DNA from: Bacteroidota bacterium
Lineage (GTDB): Bacteria > Bacteroidota > Bacteroidia > B-17B0 > Aurantibacillaceae
Length of the DNA: 64,000 nucleotides
Assembly: GCA_947450025.1 (NCBI GenBank)
Contig: CANFTW010000014.1
Location: 25,150 to 89,149, forward strand
Direction: 5' to 3'
Positions 8,625-17,779 of the stretch are shown piece by piece. The position numbers and the translations under genes are program-made. How positions within the stretch are numbered: position 1 is the stretch's first letter; each line of letters opens with the position of its first letter. The notes below the pieces were generated by a model, which worked only from the letters and a program-made list of their open reading frames with translations, was not told the origin of the DNA and did not search any database.

Positions 8625-9338
8625 TTATAAACTCATCATGTCTTTTAATTTTACTGCTTGACGTCGAGAAATCTCAATTTCTTGACCACCTTTTAATTTT
8701 ACCATCAATCCACCATTAAACCAGGTTTCTATACTTTCTACCCAACTTAAGTTTACTATATGCTTTCGGCTAGCCCTAAAAAATGTTTTTTCATCTAATC
8801 GTTCTTCTAAACTATTTAAACTTCTTAGTATTAAAGGACGAAAGTTATCGAAATATACGCGAACGTAATTACCTTCGCTTTCAAACAATCGAATATTATT
8901 TAAGCGCACAAACCAGGTTTTTTCACCATCTTTAATAAACACCTGATCAGATTCTTTTAAAGGGGTTGTATTTTCTTTCCTTTCCGATGATTCTTTTAGA
9001 GTTAATTTTTTGATAGTTTCAGCTAAACGTTCTGGCGAAACAGGTTTTAACAAATAATCATAGGCATTTACTTCAAAGGCTTTGATTGCATATTCATCGT
9101 ATGCTGTTACAAAAACAACGTCAGGTAAAGCAGATACCTCTTCAATGAGCTCTAATCCGGTTTTTCCGGGCATTTGAATATCTAAAAAAATTACATCAGG
9201 ATTTAATTCAGCAATTTTTTCTTTTGCCGATTGGGCATTATTACATTCTGCAATGACTTCAATTTCTTTATGAACAGATAATAAGTTTTTTAATTCTTGT
9301 CTTGCTAAACGTTCATCATCTATGATAATAGCTTTCAT
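8625..9338 (-). CDS. LytTR-family response regulator
   Basis: Two-domain regulator of 237 residues. The receiver domain (1-120) has the acidic pair D7-D8, phosphoacceptor D53 in VIFLDIQMPG and the conserved lysine in YLLKPV. A LytTR DNA-binding domain follows from about residue 140, with FIKDGEKTWFVRLNNI, the FFRASRKHIVNL segment and a basic end (SRRQAVKLKDMM). It lies 10 bases after the histidine kinase stop, so the two are a cognate pair by position. Such LytS/LytTR pairs are common in Bacteroidota, usually with unknown targets; self-regulation of this operon is a reasonable guess only. Confidence 0.92.
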   Translation of the reverse strand: MKAIIIDDERLARQELKNLLSVHKEIEVIAECNNAQSAKEKIAELNPDVIFLDIQMPGKTGLELIEEVSALPDVVFVTAYDEYAIKAFEVNAYDYLLKPVSPERLAETIKKLTLKESSERKENTTPLKESDQVFIKDGEKTWFVRLNNIRLFESEGNYVRVYFDNFRPLILRSLNSLEERLDEKTFFRASRKHIVNLSWVESIETWFNGGLMVKLKGGQEIEISRRQAVKLKDMMSL

Positions 9339-9348
9339 TGGATAAGTT

Positions 9349-10377
9349 TTATTGGTTTATTTGTATTTTACTGATTACATGTTTCTCATCTAAATTTTCA
9401 AGAAAAAAGGATGCCTTTTTACCAAATAATAATTCTAGACGATTCTTGGTATTTTCAATTCCAAATCCAGAGTCTGATTTTGATTGCACTATTAATTGCC
9501 CTGTATTCGTAATTTTTATTTCAAAGCCATTTTCTGTTTTTGATGAATGTATAGTGATGGAGCCACCTTCTGGATATTTACTAATTCCGTGTTTTATTCC
9601 ATTTTCTACAAGTGTTTGAATCATCATGGGAGGGATATTTAAAGATAAGGTGCTTGGATCAATGGAAAAATTAAAATTTAAACGTTCTTCAAATCTAATA
9701 TGTTCTAGCTCTAAATAATCTTTAACTAATACCAACTCTTCTTCTAATGTAATGTATTTATTTTTATGCATCATCAAGGTATTTCGAAGTATGTTGGATA
9801 ATTGGGTAATAGCTACTTTTGCTTTTTTAGGATCTTCATCAACTAAAGCTCTAATACTATTCATGCTATTAAACATAAAATGAGGATTTAATTGAGACTT
9901 TAACTTATTTAATTCAACTTCTTTTGTATTAGCTTCTAATTTTAAATTTTGAATTTCAGTTTTTTTATAGTTATCAAAAAAGTGGAATCCAAAATAAATG
10001 ACTGACCAGATAATAAAGATTAGTACCAAACTTAATATTTTTGAGGTAGCTGCTATTAGGTTAATTTCTTCCGATGTTGAACTAAATAGGTTAACAATAC
10101 CAATATTGATAATGAAAAATAGTATCGACATGATAATCGAAGAGATAATCATAATTGGGATTTGGAAGAAAATATTGATTTTTAAAACTTTGTACTTTAC
10201 CAAAAAATATCGATAAGCATGTGTAATCGTTATACCAAGTGGTAGCCAAATTAAAAATAATAAGATGTCTTTATAATTAGTGCTATAACTAAGTTTAAAA
10301 AAAAATAGATTAATAGCCGCATATAATGACCAGCCAATAAATTGACAATACCAATATATGTTTTGTTTTTTTTGCAT
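9349..10377 (-). CDS. LytS-type sensor histidine kinase
   Basis: Membrane kinase of 342 residues. Four hydrophobic segments occupy about 8-30, 37-60, 68-98 and 112-135 with almost no periplasmic domain, so it probably senses a membrane or intramembrane signal. The cytoplasmic part has the His_kinase (PF06580-type) H box with H166 in LNPHFMFNS, the N box in LVENGIKHG and the G box in SGFGIENTKNRL. It starts directly after the M61 peptidase stop and precedes the LytTR gene. The lack of a sensor domain and the presence of two proteases upstream make a proteolysis-linked signal possible (inference). Confidence 0.92.
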   Translation of the reverse strand: MQKKQNIYWYCQFIGWSLYAAINLFFFKLSYSTNYKDILLFLIWLPLGITITHAYRYFLVKYKVLKINIFFQIPIMIISSIIMSILFFIINIGIVNLFSSTSEEINLIAATSKILSLVLIFIIWSVIYFGFHFFDNYKKTEIQNLKLEANTKEVELNKLKSQLNPHFMFNSMNSIRALVDEDPKKAKVAITQLSNILRNTLMMHKNKYITLEEELVLVKDYLELEHIRFEERLNFNFSIDPSTLSLNIPPMMIQTLVENGIKHGISKYPEGGSITIHSSKTENGFEIKITNTGQLIVQSKSDSGFGIENTKNRLELLFGKKASFFLENLDEKHVISKIQINQ

Positions 10378-10378
10378 A

Positions 10379-12223
10379 TTAGTTAATACCTAACCAAGCT
10401 TTTCTCGCAATGATTTCTTGTTCTGTGGCTTTATCATTTACTTCAATGATATCGGTTTCGGTAACTTTAACAGGTTTTACTTTTGCTTTTAAAGTTTTTA
10501 TAATTTCATTCCCTTTTTTGTCTTTTCTTAAAACCTCAATAACTAATTTATCTCCAGGTTTGGCATTTTCCATATAACCACCTAATACATCTTTCATATT
10601 ATCTAGAGTTAGTTTTCTATTGTTAAATGTCAGGATTTCATCTTCTTCTTGAAACTTTAATTTTTTTCCAAAGTCATCCAATTTAGCTGTATTTAGAACC
10701 ACCAATCTATTTGTTGTAGGATTATATCCTACGGATATTCCTCCAAGAGTAATTCGTTCTTCAACGCGTTGTTCAGTATATGTTAATCCTACCATTGCAA
10801 ATACCTCTTTGTAAGGTAAAGGTTTAGAGCCTGCAACATAATTATCTAAAAAATACCTCACTTCCTTATAAGTTAATTTTTCAATATCATTAAATAAATC
10901 ATCATCGTTAAATGATTTTGATGTGCCATATTTTTTTGATAAATCTTTCATTAATTCCTGCGTTCCATAATTCCCATGACTATAATATCTTAGCATGACA
11001 TCTAAACACATGCCTATCAAGGCCCCTTTTTCATAAACGTTAGTATATTCTTTTTTATAAGTTGTTAGAACATTTTTACTCATGATAGTAAATGGAAGAG
11101 TATCGTTATAATTATCTCTTGCATTTTTCATTTTATTAACCATTAGTTCAAAAAAGGCATCAAATTCAATTAATCCAGTTTTAACTTGCATATGATGAGC
11201 AGCATATTCCGTTAACCCTTCATAAAGCCATAAATGTTTACTCATTTGAGGATTATTAAAGTCAAAATCTCCAATTTCTTTAGAGTGAATGCTCAACGGA
11301 GTAACGATATGAAAAAATTCATGTGCAGAAACATCTCTTATCTCTTGAGCTAATGAAAGAGTGTCGGCTTCTGGTAAATAATAAAAGGATGAGTAAGAGT
11401 GTTCCAAGGCTCCTGCAGCACCACTTAATGAAGGTTTGTCTGAAAAATAAAACAGAAAGGCATATTTATCAATAGGTAGATCTCCTCCTAAATATTCTGC
11501 TTGTGCAAATAATAATTCTTTTAAATTACGTGCTATAAAATCGGATGATACAATTTTATTAGGAGAGTATACTGAGATTAATACCTGAGCTTTTCCTACC
11601 TGAATTGTTGTTGTATCTGGAATTGAATACATAATTGGAGAATCAACCAACCGATGATAGTTGAAAACAGAAATAATGTCTTTAGTTTCCCCATTTTTTA
11701 AATCTGTTAAACTTGTTGATGCATAAAATCCTTTTGGTTTAGTAAATTCTAAGATGAAATTGGCGTCCATTTTATTTTTAAAGTAACCAAAAAAACCATG
11801 AGTATTTAATGAGAAATTTTTTCCTTCCTCAATATTAGTTCCACCTGGTTCAAAAACAATGTTTTCTTTAATATCTGTATCCCAAGTATCTTCTACATCA
11901 TAACTGATTTCTTTAATTGCATTGGCTGGCGATAATTTATAGGAGTTTTTATCAATAACTTCAATTTTGATGATTTGTCCATCTTTACCTTCGACTTTGA
12001 AATTAGATACAAATCTACCAAAATCATACACGTCGTAAGTTCCTGGAACCATGGCAGGGAACATAAATATTGTTTCCTTATCAGAAATATCAGGAGGCGT
12101 TAATTTAACGGTTAGTTTATCATTTTTAACTGAGGTTAAATCCACGTAATAGTGATAATCTAAATCTGCTAATGCTTGATTAATAGAAAATAGACTTGAA
12201 ATAAAAATAAAAAAAAATTTCAT
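10379..12223 (-). CDS. M61-family metallopeptidase with PDZ domain
   Basis: Zinc aminopeptidase of the M61 (glycyl aminopeptidase-like) family. With the ATG at 12223 it has a signal peptide (MKFFFIFISSLFSINQALA) and 614 residues; the frame is open to 12328 but that extension overlaps the upstream CPBP gene and destroys the signal peptide, so I reject it. An N-terminal beta domain is followed by the catalytic motif HEFFH (H301, E302, H305) and the distal zinc-ligand region WLYEGLTEY (E335). A PDZ-like domain lies at the C-terminus (KLKFQEEDEILTFNNRKL). A periplasmic location is expected. The gene is 10 bases after the CPBP stop and abuts the kinase gene. Confidence 0.9.
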   Translation of the reverse strand: MKFFFIFISSLFSINQALADLDYHYYVDLTSVKNDKLTVKLTPPDISDKETIFMFPAMVPGTYDVYDFGRFVSNFKVEGKDGQIIKIEVIDKNSYKLSPANAIKEISYDVEDTWDTDIKENIVFEPGGTNIEEGKNFSLNTHGFFGYFKNKMDANFILEFTKPKGFYASTSLTDLKNGETKDIISVFNYHRLVDSPIMYSIPDTTTIQVGKAQVLISVYSPNKIVSSDFIARNLKELLFAQAEYLGGDLPIDKYAFLFYFSDKPSLSGAAGALEHSYSSFYYLPEADTLSLAQEIRDVSAHEFFHIVTPLSIHSKEIGDFDFNNPQMSKHLWLYEGLTEYAAHHMQVKTGLIEFDAFFELMVNKMKNARDNYNDTLPFTIMSKNVLTTYKKEYTNVYEKGALIGMCLDVMLRYYSHGNYGTQELMKDLSKKYGTSKSFNDDDLFNDIEKLTYKEVRYFLDNYVAGSKPLPYKEVFAMVGLTYTEQRVEERITLGGISVGYNPTTNRLVVLNTAKLDDFGKKLKFQEEDEILTFNNRKLTLDNMKDVLGGYMENAKPGDKLVIEVLRKDKKGNEIIKTLKAKVKPVKVTETDIIEVNDKATEQEIIARKAWLGIN

Positions 12224-12233
12224 AAAATAGTGT

Positions 12234-13208
12234 TTAACGAATGAGTAATTTCCAGTTTGATAAAGTATACTTTTTGTGTAAAATAATAAAACAAATGATT
12301 GCCATAATGATCCAACTAATAAACTCACTAATTGGATTTTCTATTGTGGTATAAAAAATGGCGTCGGTTTGTAAGACTGAGTTTTTTGAACACACCAATA
12401 AACTTGAAAATAAATTATTGGCACAATGAATTCCCATTGCCAATTCCGAACCTTCATCTAACAAGGTAAGAGTGCCTAAAAATGCCCCAAAAAGAATGTA
12501 GTATGGCATCATGATTAATAAGCCATGAGCGGCTGTCTCTGGATTAGTTCCGTGCATTAAACCGAAAATGATTGAAGTTATGATGAGCGGAATTATTCCA
12601 TTTTTGAACAGTAAACTTAAACCTTGTAACAAGTAACTTCTTAAAAACAATTCTTCGGTAGCAGTTTGTATTGGTAAAAAAATAATTGAAACAATAAATA
12701 ATATAGAAAAATCAACTGCATTAAAGCGAATTTGAAAATGATTAGGTGATTGAAAATAGCAAACTAAAACATATAAAATTGTTAATCCTCCCCAAACTCC
12801 AAAAGAAAAAAAATAGCGTCTCCATCTGATTTTATCAAAACCAGTAATAATGGATATAAATGTTTTGTGATGAATGAATTTTATAGATAACCAAAGAAAA
12901 ATAATAGATGACACAAACATACCACTCATGATGGCTAACATCATCGATCTGTTTATTTTTATATAATCTGGATTAAATAAACTTAAAAAATTTTCTTTTG
13001 TAATAATCACATGGTTGTTATCAGCAATTATCATCAATTGTTTTGCTGCCAAGAACTGAAATAGAGAATATCCCAATATTGTAGCAATAATTCCAGATAA
13101 GTACATCCAAAATTCATTTTTTCCTGTTAATAAACCTTTTAGTAAAAAGCGGTTATTAAAAGGAAAGTTTTTTGTAGGATTTGAATGGGAGATATCTTTT
13201 ATGTTCAT
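12234..13208 (-). CDS. CPBP-family intramembrane glutamic endopeptidase
   Basis: Polytopic membrane protein of the CPBP/CAAX-protease-like family. From the ATG at 13208 it has 324 residues and about eight hydrophobic segments. The family catalytic features are present: the glutamate pair EE (185-186) in TEELFLRSYLLQG and a later FGLMHGTNPE with H219; the third motif is less clear. An upstream in-frame ATG at 13226 lies beyond a -7-like box at 13215-13222, which favours 13208. First gene of the operon with the M61 peptidase and the two-component system. Substrates are unknown. Confidence 0.88.
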   Translation of the reverse strand: MNIKDISHSNPTKNFPFNNRFLLKGLLTGKNEFWMYLSGIIATILGYSLFQFLAAKQLMIIADNNHVIITKENFLSLFNPDYIKINRSMMLAIMSGMFVSSIIFLWLSIKFIHHKTFISIITGFDKIRWRRYFFSFGVWGGLTILYVLVCYFQSPNHFQIRFNAVDFSILFIVSIIFLPIQTATEELFLRSYLLQGLSLLFKNGIIPLIITSIIFGLMHGTNPETAAHGLLIMMPYYILFGAFLGTLTLLDEGSELAMGIHCANNLFSSLLVCSKNSVLQTDAIFYTTIENPISEFISWIIMAIICFIILHKKYTLSNWKLLIR

Positions 13209-13214
13209 ACTATA

Positions 13215-13222
13215 CAAAAATA
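13215..13222 (-). promoter_or_regulatory. -7-like box at the head of the CPBP operon
   Basis: On the minus strand the bases read TATTTTTG, matching TAnnTTTG, and end 6 bases before the ATG at 13208. Transcription starting about 7 bases downstream would give a leaderless message. The region is AT-rich, so chance is possible. Confidence 0.3.
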
Positions 13223-13360
13223 TCATTTTTATGGAGTAGATAACATTTTATACATAAAAGGTTTATTATGGCAACTATCGGTGTATTTTAATCTCAAAGC
13301 ATTTAGGTAAACTGAGAATTATCATAAGAAACGTTTCGTTTAAAAAATTATATTTATGCC

Positions 13361-14329
13361 ATGAAATCATTAAAGTTAAACTTCATTATACTAATTGCTA
13401 TTAGTTTATTATTTGCTTGTAATAATAACTCAGATTCAAAAGAAAAAGTATTGAAAGAGCCTTCTAGTATTGAAGAATTAGGAGCATTATTATTTCATGA
13501 CTCTATTTTATCAAGAGGAAATCAGGTTGCCTGCGCGTCGTGCCATAAACCCGAACATGCCTTTGCTGATGTGACTCCTGTGAGTATTGGAGTTGATGGT
13601 TTAAAAGGCGGAAGAAATACGCCAAGTGCCATGAATCAATCTGGTAGAGTGTTTCAGTTTTGGGATGGAAGAATCGAAACATTAGAGCAACAAGCAGCCG
13701 GACCAATTGAAAATCCCATAGAGATGGATTTACCATTATCAGCAGCTGCAGATAAGTTGAATAAACATGAGCAATACAGAAAGTTTTTTATTAAAATTTT
13801 CGGACATCCTGCAGATAAGAAATCTATTACTGATGCGATTGCTGCTTTTGAAAGAACTTTAGAAACGAGCAATTCGGCTTTTGATCATTACATAAGTGGT
13901 AAAGATACCACTCAGTTTTCAGATGCGGCTAAGCGGGGTCGTGTTATTTTTAATGTTAAAGGGAAATGTTTTGATTGTCATTTCGGTCCTGATTTTACTA
14001 CCGATTTATTTAGAAATATTGGTTTATTTAATGGTAAAGATTTAAATGATAGTGGACGTTTTGTTGTTACTCGTGACCCTAAAGATATTGGACGATTTAA
14101 AACTCCTGGTTTAAGAAATGTGGCCATGACTGCTCCATACATGCATAATGGGATGCATAAAACATTAAGAGAAGTGATTGATTATTACAATGAACCAGAT
14201 AAGTTTATCAGCAATTCAGTTAATAGAGATACTTTATTGGCAAAGCCTTTGGGTTTAACAGAACAAGAGAAAAAAGATTTAGAAGCGTTTTTAAATTCGT
14301 TGACAGATGCTAGATTTTTGAAGAAGTAA
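13361..14329 (+). CDS. Di-haem cytochrome c peroxidase (MauG/CcpA family), lipoprotein
   Basis: Reduces hydrogen peroxide in the periplasm with electrons from cytochrome c, or performs a related MauG-type oxidation. A lipoprotein signal ends at C20 (LLFACNN). Two c-type haem sites are present: CASCH (58-62) and CFDCH (203-207). GGRNTPSAMNQ and YMHNGMHKTL are family motifs. The 322-residue length is standard. It is a single gene, convergent with tilS across a repeat region. A 10-bp palindrome GAAACGTTTC lies at 13328-13337. The exact substrate (peroxide or a protein) cannot be assigned. Confidence 0.9.
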   Translation: MKSLKLNFIILIAISLLFACNNNSDSKEKVLKEPSSIEELGALLFHDSILSRGNQVACASCHKPEHAFADVTPVSIGVDGLKGGRNTPSAMNQSGRVFQFWDGRIETLEQQAAGPIENPIEMDLPLSAAADKLNKHEQYRKFFIKIFGHPADKKSITDAIAAFERTLETSNSAFDHYISGKDTTQFSDAAKRGRVIFNVKGKCFDCHFGPDFTTDLFRNIGLFNGKDLNDSGRFVVTRDPKDIGRFKTPGLRNVAMTAPYMHNGMHKTLREVIDYYNEPDKFISNSVNRDTLLAKPLGLTEQEKKDLEAFLNSLTDARFLKK

Positions 14330-14336
14330 TTTCTTT

Positions 14337-14401
14337 GTTCTCGACTCCGCTCGAACTGATAGATGTTTTTCACTTTGCCACTTCGAACGAAGTCTAGAGT
14401 G
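14337..14401. repeat. Palindromic intergenic repeat between the peroxidase gene and tilS
   Basis: Two short palindromic units, more GC-rich than their surroundings, fill the gap between convergent genes: 14337-14356 (arms around CTCCGC) and 14380-14393 (ACTTCG-AA-CGAAGT, perfect 6-bp arms). I recall similar short CTCGA/TCGA-type repeats between genes in other Bacteroidota genomes; in this window I see no second copy. A transcription-end role is possible. Confidence 0.5.
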
Positions 14402-14402
14402 T

Positions 14403-15725
14403 TTATGATACCTTAATTCTTAAAACCTTTTCAGTACCCTCATTTACTTTACATCTATCATCCATGCGGTAACCAATTACCCAAATGATATGTTCCTTAT
14501 TTTCTAAAACCCAAACATTTTCTTTTTCAAATAACGATAGCTTTTGATCTTTAAAAAAGTCACTTAGCTTTTTAAAACCATCCATTCCAAAGGGTTTAAA
14601 CTTATCGCCTTGTTTCCAGCGGCGAAGTTTTAATGGGAATATATGTTCAGAGTAAGGTATACAAATTTCATCTGAACTTTTAGAAAAAGACATATTTGTT
14701 GTTTCTTCAAAATTCAAATCAATTGGTAAATGTGTTGTATCCGAAATAGATGTTATAGTAAATTCTTTAATTTCTTCTTCTTTGTTGATCGCTTTTACAA
14801 TGATGTATTTTCTATCAATCACTAATTGATGAGTAGCAGAAGAAAATAGTTTTCCAACTCTATCATCTGTATGTAATGCTTCTGTTAACTGTTGTATTTG
14901 GCTGGTTTTAAAATGCTTATTGTAAAGCCACTCAAATAGTAAAGTTTCTTTTTGCTTCTCTAATATCAGTAATTCAATATCAATATAAAGCCAATGATTT
15001 TCTTCTTTACAAATCGATTGAAATTTTAGCTGAGCATAGTTCGTAATAATTTCGGATGATTGTTTAAAGAATTGAATAGAGGTATGAATGGTTTCTTCAA
15101 TCGCAGGATTCAATTTTTTTAACTCAGGAACAATTTGGTGACGAATGAAATTACGTTTGTATTTTACTTCTTGGTTGCTACTATCCTCTCTAAACAATAA
15201 ATTTTGCTTATCTGCATATGCTCTAATTTCATCTTTGGTCGCAAATAATAAGGGGCGAACCATATCATGTTGCTTTTCAGGAATACCTTGCAATCCTTTA
15301 ATGCCAGTTCCTCTAATTAAGTTTACAAATAAGGTCTCAATATTATCATTGGCATGATGAGCTGTTAAAATATAATCAAAACCATGCTCTAATTTTATGG
15401 TTTTAAACCAGTTATAACGTAACTCACGAGCGGCCATTTGAATAGATTGTTTATGCTCTGCGGCATAGGCTTTCGTGTCAAAATAAATCACATGAAATGG
15501 CGCATTAATTGACTTTGCAAAGCTTTCGCAAAACGCTGTGTCATCTTTTGCTTCTTGACCTCTTAACTGAAAATTGCAATGTGCTAATTCAATTGTATAT
15601 CCAGCCTTGTGCAATAAATTTGCTAAAACAACCGAATCTACTCCGCCGCTAAAAGCCACTAATAGTTTATCTGTTTTGCTAAAAAGTGTATTTTTAGATA
15701 TATTTATTTCAAATTGTTTAAGCAC
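14403..15725 (-). CDS. tilS: tRNA(Ile)-lysidine synthase
   Basis: Converts C34 of the CAU-anticodon tRNA-Ile to lysidine with ATP and lysine, an essential step for AUA decoding. The N-terminal PP-loop SGGVDS is at 26-31, followed by the adenylation domain with HCNFQLRG and HHANDNIETL. A substrate-binding middle region and the C-terminal TilS domain (LRRWKQGDKFKPFGMDGFKKLSDFF) follow. The 440-residue length is normal. The start is a GTG at 15725; no ATG fits. It is divergent, with a 20-base gap, from the DUF1801/YdeI-like gene. Confidence 0.95.
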   Translation of the reverse strand: MLKQFEINISKNTLFSKTDKLLVAFSGGVDSVVLANLLHKAGYTIELAHCNFQLRGQEAKDDTAFCESFAKSINAPFHVIYFDTKAYAAEHKQSIQMAARELRYNWFKTIKLEHGFDYILTAHHANDNIETLFVNLIRGTGIKGLQGIPEKQHDMVRPLLFATKDEIRAYADKQNLLFREDSSNQEVKYKRNFIRHQIVPELKKLNPAIEETIHTSIQFFKQSSEIITNYAQLKFQSICKEENHWLYIDIELLILEKQKETLLFEWLYNKHFKTSQIQQLTEALHTDDRVGKLFSSATHQLVIDRKYIIVKAINKEEEIKEFTITSISDTTHLPIDLNFEETTNMSFSKSSDEICIPYSEHIFPLKLRRWKQGDKFKPFGMDGFKKLSDFFKDQKLSLFEKENVWVLENKEHIIWVIGYRMDDRCKVNEGTEKVLRIKVS

Positions 15726-15745
15726 ATTTCAAATTTACATTTATT

Positions 15746-16354
15746 ATGTCAAAAGTGAAACATAATCCAGATGCAGCCGCTTTAATTGATAAAGGTATTT
15801 CTGAACTAGAACCATTTGCTCAAGGTATATGCAAGCGTTTACGCAAATTGATTTTAAGTGCAGACCCAGAAATTATTGAAGACTGGAAATGGGGCCCAAA
15901 TTATTATTTAAACGGAATGGTTTGTGGCTTCTGGGGTTTTAAAAAGCACGTGAGCTTTGTGTTTTTTCAAGGTTCTCTATTAAAAGATAAGAAAAAGATT
16001 TTGCTTCAAAACCAAGGAAACGTGCATAACCGCCACATTAAGTTTACAGATGTGAAGCAAATTGACGATAAGGTTATTTTAGAATATTTATTTGAAGCCA
16101 TTGATAATAACAGAAAGGGATTGAAGATTAATGAAACAAAAGACAAAACCATTGTCATTCCTTCAGATGTAGAAAAAGTATTTAAAAAAGCAAAGGTGTT
16201 GGCTTATTTCGACTCCTTAGCTTTCTCTCATCGTAAAGAGTATATTCAATGGATAGAATCGTCTAAAAAAGAAGAAACTCGCACTAAACGTATTGAACAG
16301 GCCATTGAAAAATTACTAGATAAACAAAGCATGCATGCTAAATATAAAAAGTAA
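15746..16354 (+). CDS. DUF1801/YdeI-like protein
   Basis: A soluble 202-residue protein with an N-terminal DUF1801-like fold (residues 10-120, with EDWKWGPNYYLNGMVCGFWG) and a C-terminal YdeI/OmpD-associated-type region (AKVLAYFDSLAFSHRKEYIQWIESSKKEETR, quoted as landmarks KVLAYFDSL and HRKEYIQWI). The molecular role of the family is unknown. It resembles the gene at 21475 in layout, but lacks that protein's cysteine-rich tail. It is divergent from tilS and 74 bases before kmo. Confidence 0.8.
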   Translation: MSKVKHNPDAAALIDKGISELEPFAQGICKRLRKLILSADPEIIEDWKWGPNYYLNGMVCGFWGFKKHVSFVFFQGSLLKDKKKILLQNQGNVHNRHIKFTDVKQIDDKVILEYLFEAIDNNRKGLKINETKDKTIVIPSDVEKVFKKAKVLAYFDSLAFSHRKEYIQWIESSKKEETRTKRIEQAIEKLLDKQSMHAKYKK

Positions 16355-16428
16355 TTAACTTACTTATCTTTTACCAAACAAAAGGATAAATTAGCTGTTC
16401 AAATTGAAAATAGAAATTTAAAGAATAT

Positions 16429-17778
16429 ATGAGTACTCAAAAAAATATAACTGTTGTTGGAGCCGGATTAGTGGGTTCTTTAGTGTCGATTTATTTAGCA
16501 AAACGTGGCTATAAAGTGGATGTTTATGAACGTCGCCCTGATATGCGTAAAGCAAATATTATCGCTGGTCGTTCTATTAACTTAGCTTTAAGTGATAGGG
16601 GCTGGAGAGGATTAGAAGGTGTTGGCATTGCAGATGAAATTAAAAAAATTGCCATTCCTATGTATGGTCGTGCCATTCACATGAAAGATGGTTCATCAAC
16701 TTACCAAGCTTATGGTAAAGAGAATCAAGCGATTTATTCGGTATCACGTGGTGGTATTAATATGCGTTTGATGGATTTAGCTGAACAGCAACCCAATGTG
16801 ACTTTACATTTTGATGAGCGCTGTGATAAGTTAGACAGAAAATCTAACCAACTATCTTTTTTTAATACATCTACTAATAAAGCAATAGATGTGAAAAGTG
16901 ATATCGTGTTAGGTTCAGACGGGGCTTTTAGTGCGGTGCGAACTCAAATGCAATTTCAATCGGATCGTTTTGATTACCAACAATTTTATATTGATGCTGG
17001 TTATAAAGAATTAGTCATTCCTGCTGGTGCAAATGGAGAACATTTAATTGAAAAGAATTGCCTTCATATTTGGCCTCGTGGAAGCTTTATGATGATTGCC
17101 TTACCAAACATGGATGGTAGTTTTACTTGTACCTTGTTTTTTCAAATGGAAGGTAAAGTCTCTTTTGATGCGATTAAAACGAAAGAGGAAGTGATGGCAT
17201 TTTTTAAAGAAGAGTTCCCTGATGCAGTTCCTTTAATGCCTACTTTAATAGAAGATTGGATGAATAATCCTACTTCAAGTTTAGTAACAGTTAAGTGCAA
17301 GCCTTGGGTGTGGGACGAAAAAATTGCTTTAATTGGCGATGCAGCTCATGCAATTGTTCCTTTTTATGGACAAGGAATGAACTGTGGTTTTGAAGACTGT
17401 GTGGTGTTAAATGAATTGATGGATAAGCATGGCGACTTAAACGGCGCTTGTTTGAAGGAATACGAAACATTACGTAAGCCTGACGGTGATGCGATTGCTG
17501 ATTTAGCGATTGCAAACTTTGTGGAAATGCGTGATAAAACAGCTGATAAAACATTTTTATTGCAAAAGAAAATAGAAGCTCACTTTAGCGCAAAATATCC
17601 CGAAAAATGGATACCATTATACAGTATGGTTACGTATAGCCCACAAATTAGATATAGCGAAGCTTTAGTAAACGGCAATAAACAACAATCCATTATGGAT
17701 AAGATTATGGCAATGCCAGATATTGAAGCGAAGTGGGATTGTGCAGAAGTAGAAAATGCGATTTTAAAATCATTATAA
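16429..17778 (+). CDS. kmo: Kynurenine 3-monooxygenase
   Basis: FAD monooxygenase that hydroxylates L-kynurenine to 3-hydroxykynurenine in tryptophan breakdown or de novo NAD synthesis through quinolinate. The 449-residue product has the FAD motif GAGLVG (11-16), the KMO-type start VDVYERRPDMRK, GRSINLALSDRG and the second flavin motif GDAAHAIVPFYGQGMNCGFED. The hydrophobic C-terminal anchor of eukaryotic KMO is not present. It is the first gene of a tight run (kmo, mazG, DUF6913, dapA with 1-3 base gaps). No kynureninase, kynurenine formamidase or 3-hydroxyanthranilate dioxygenase is in the window. Confidence 0.94.
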   Translation: MSTQKNITVVGAGLVGSLVSIYLAKRGYKVDVYERRPDMRKANIIAGRSINLALSDRGWRGLEGVGIADEIKKIAIPMYGRAIHMKDGSSTYQAYGKENQAIYSVSRGGINMRLMDLAEQQPNVTLHFDERCDKLDRKSNQLSFFNTSTNKAIDVKSDIVLGSDGAFSAVRTQMQFQSDRFDYQQFYIDAGYKELVIPAGANGEHLIEKNCLHIWPRGSFMMIALPNMDGSFTCTLFFQMEGKVSFDAIKTKEEVMAFFKEEFPDAVPLMPTLIEDWMNNPTSSLVTVKCKPWVWDEKIALIGDAAHAIVPFYGQGMNCGFEDCVVLNELMDKHGDLNGACLKEYETLRKPDGDAIADLAIANFVEMRDKTADKTFLLQKKIEAHFSAKYPEKWIPLYSMVTYSPQIRYSEALVNGNKQQSIMDKIMAMPDIEAKWDCAEVENAILKSL

Positions 17779-17779
17779 A

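Noticed and set aside
12224..12328. N-terminal extension of the M61 peptidase
   Set aside because: It overlaps the upstream CPBP gene and puts 35 residues before a perfect signal peptide.
13328..13337. Palindrome GAAACGTTTC upstream of the di-haem peroxidase gene
   Set aside because: Ten bases are too short to claim as an operator without other copies.
15730..15737. TAAATTTG box on the minus strand before tilS
   Set aside because: It ends 4 bases from the GTG start, so transcription would begin inside the coding sequence; probably chance in AT-rich DNA.
17291..17554. Minus-strand frame inside kmo
   Set aside because: Shadow of a strongly conserved gene, with no start context or recognised domain.
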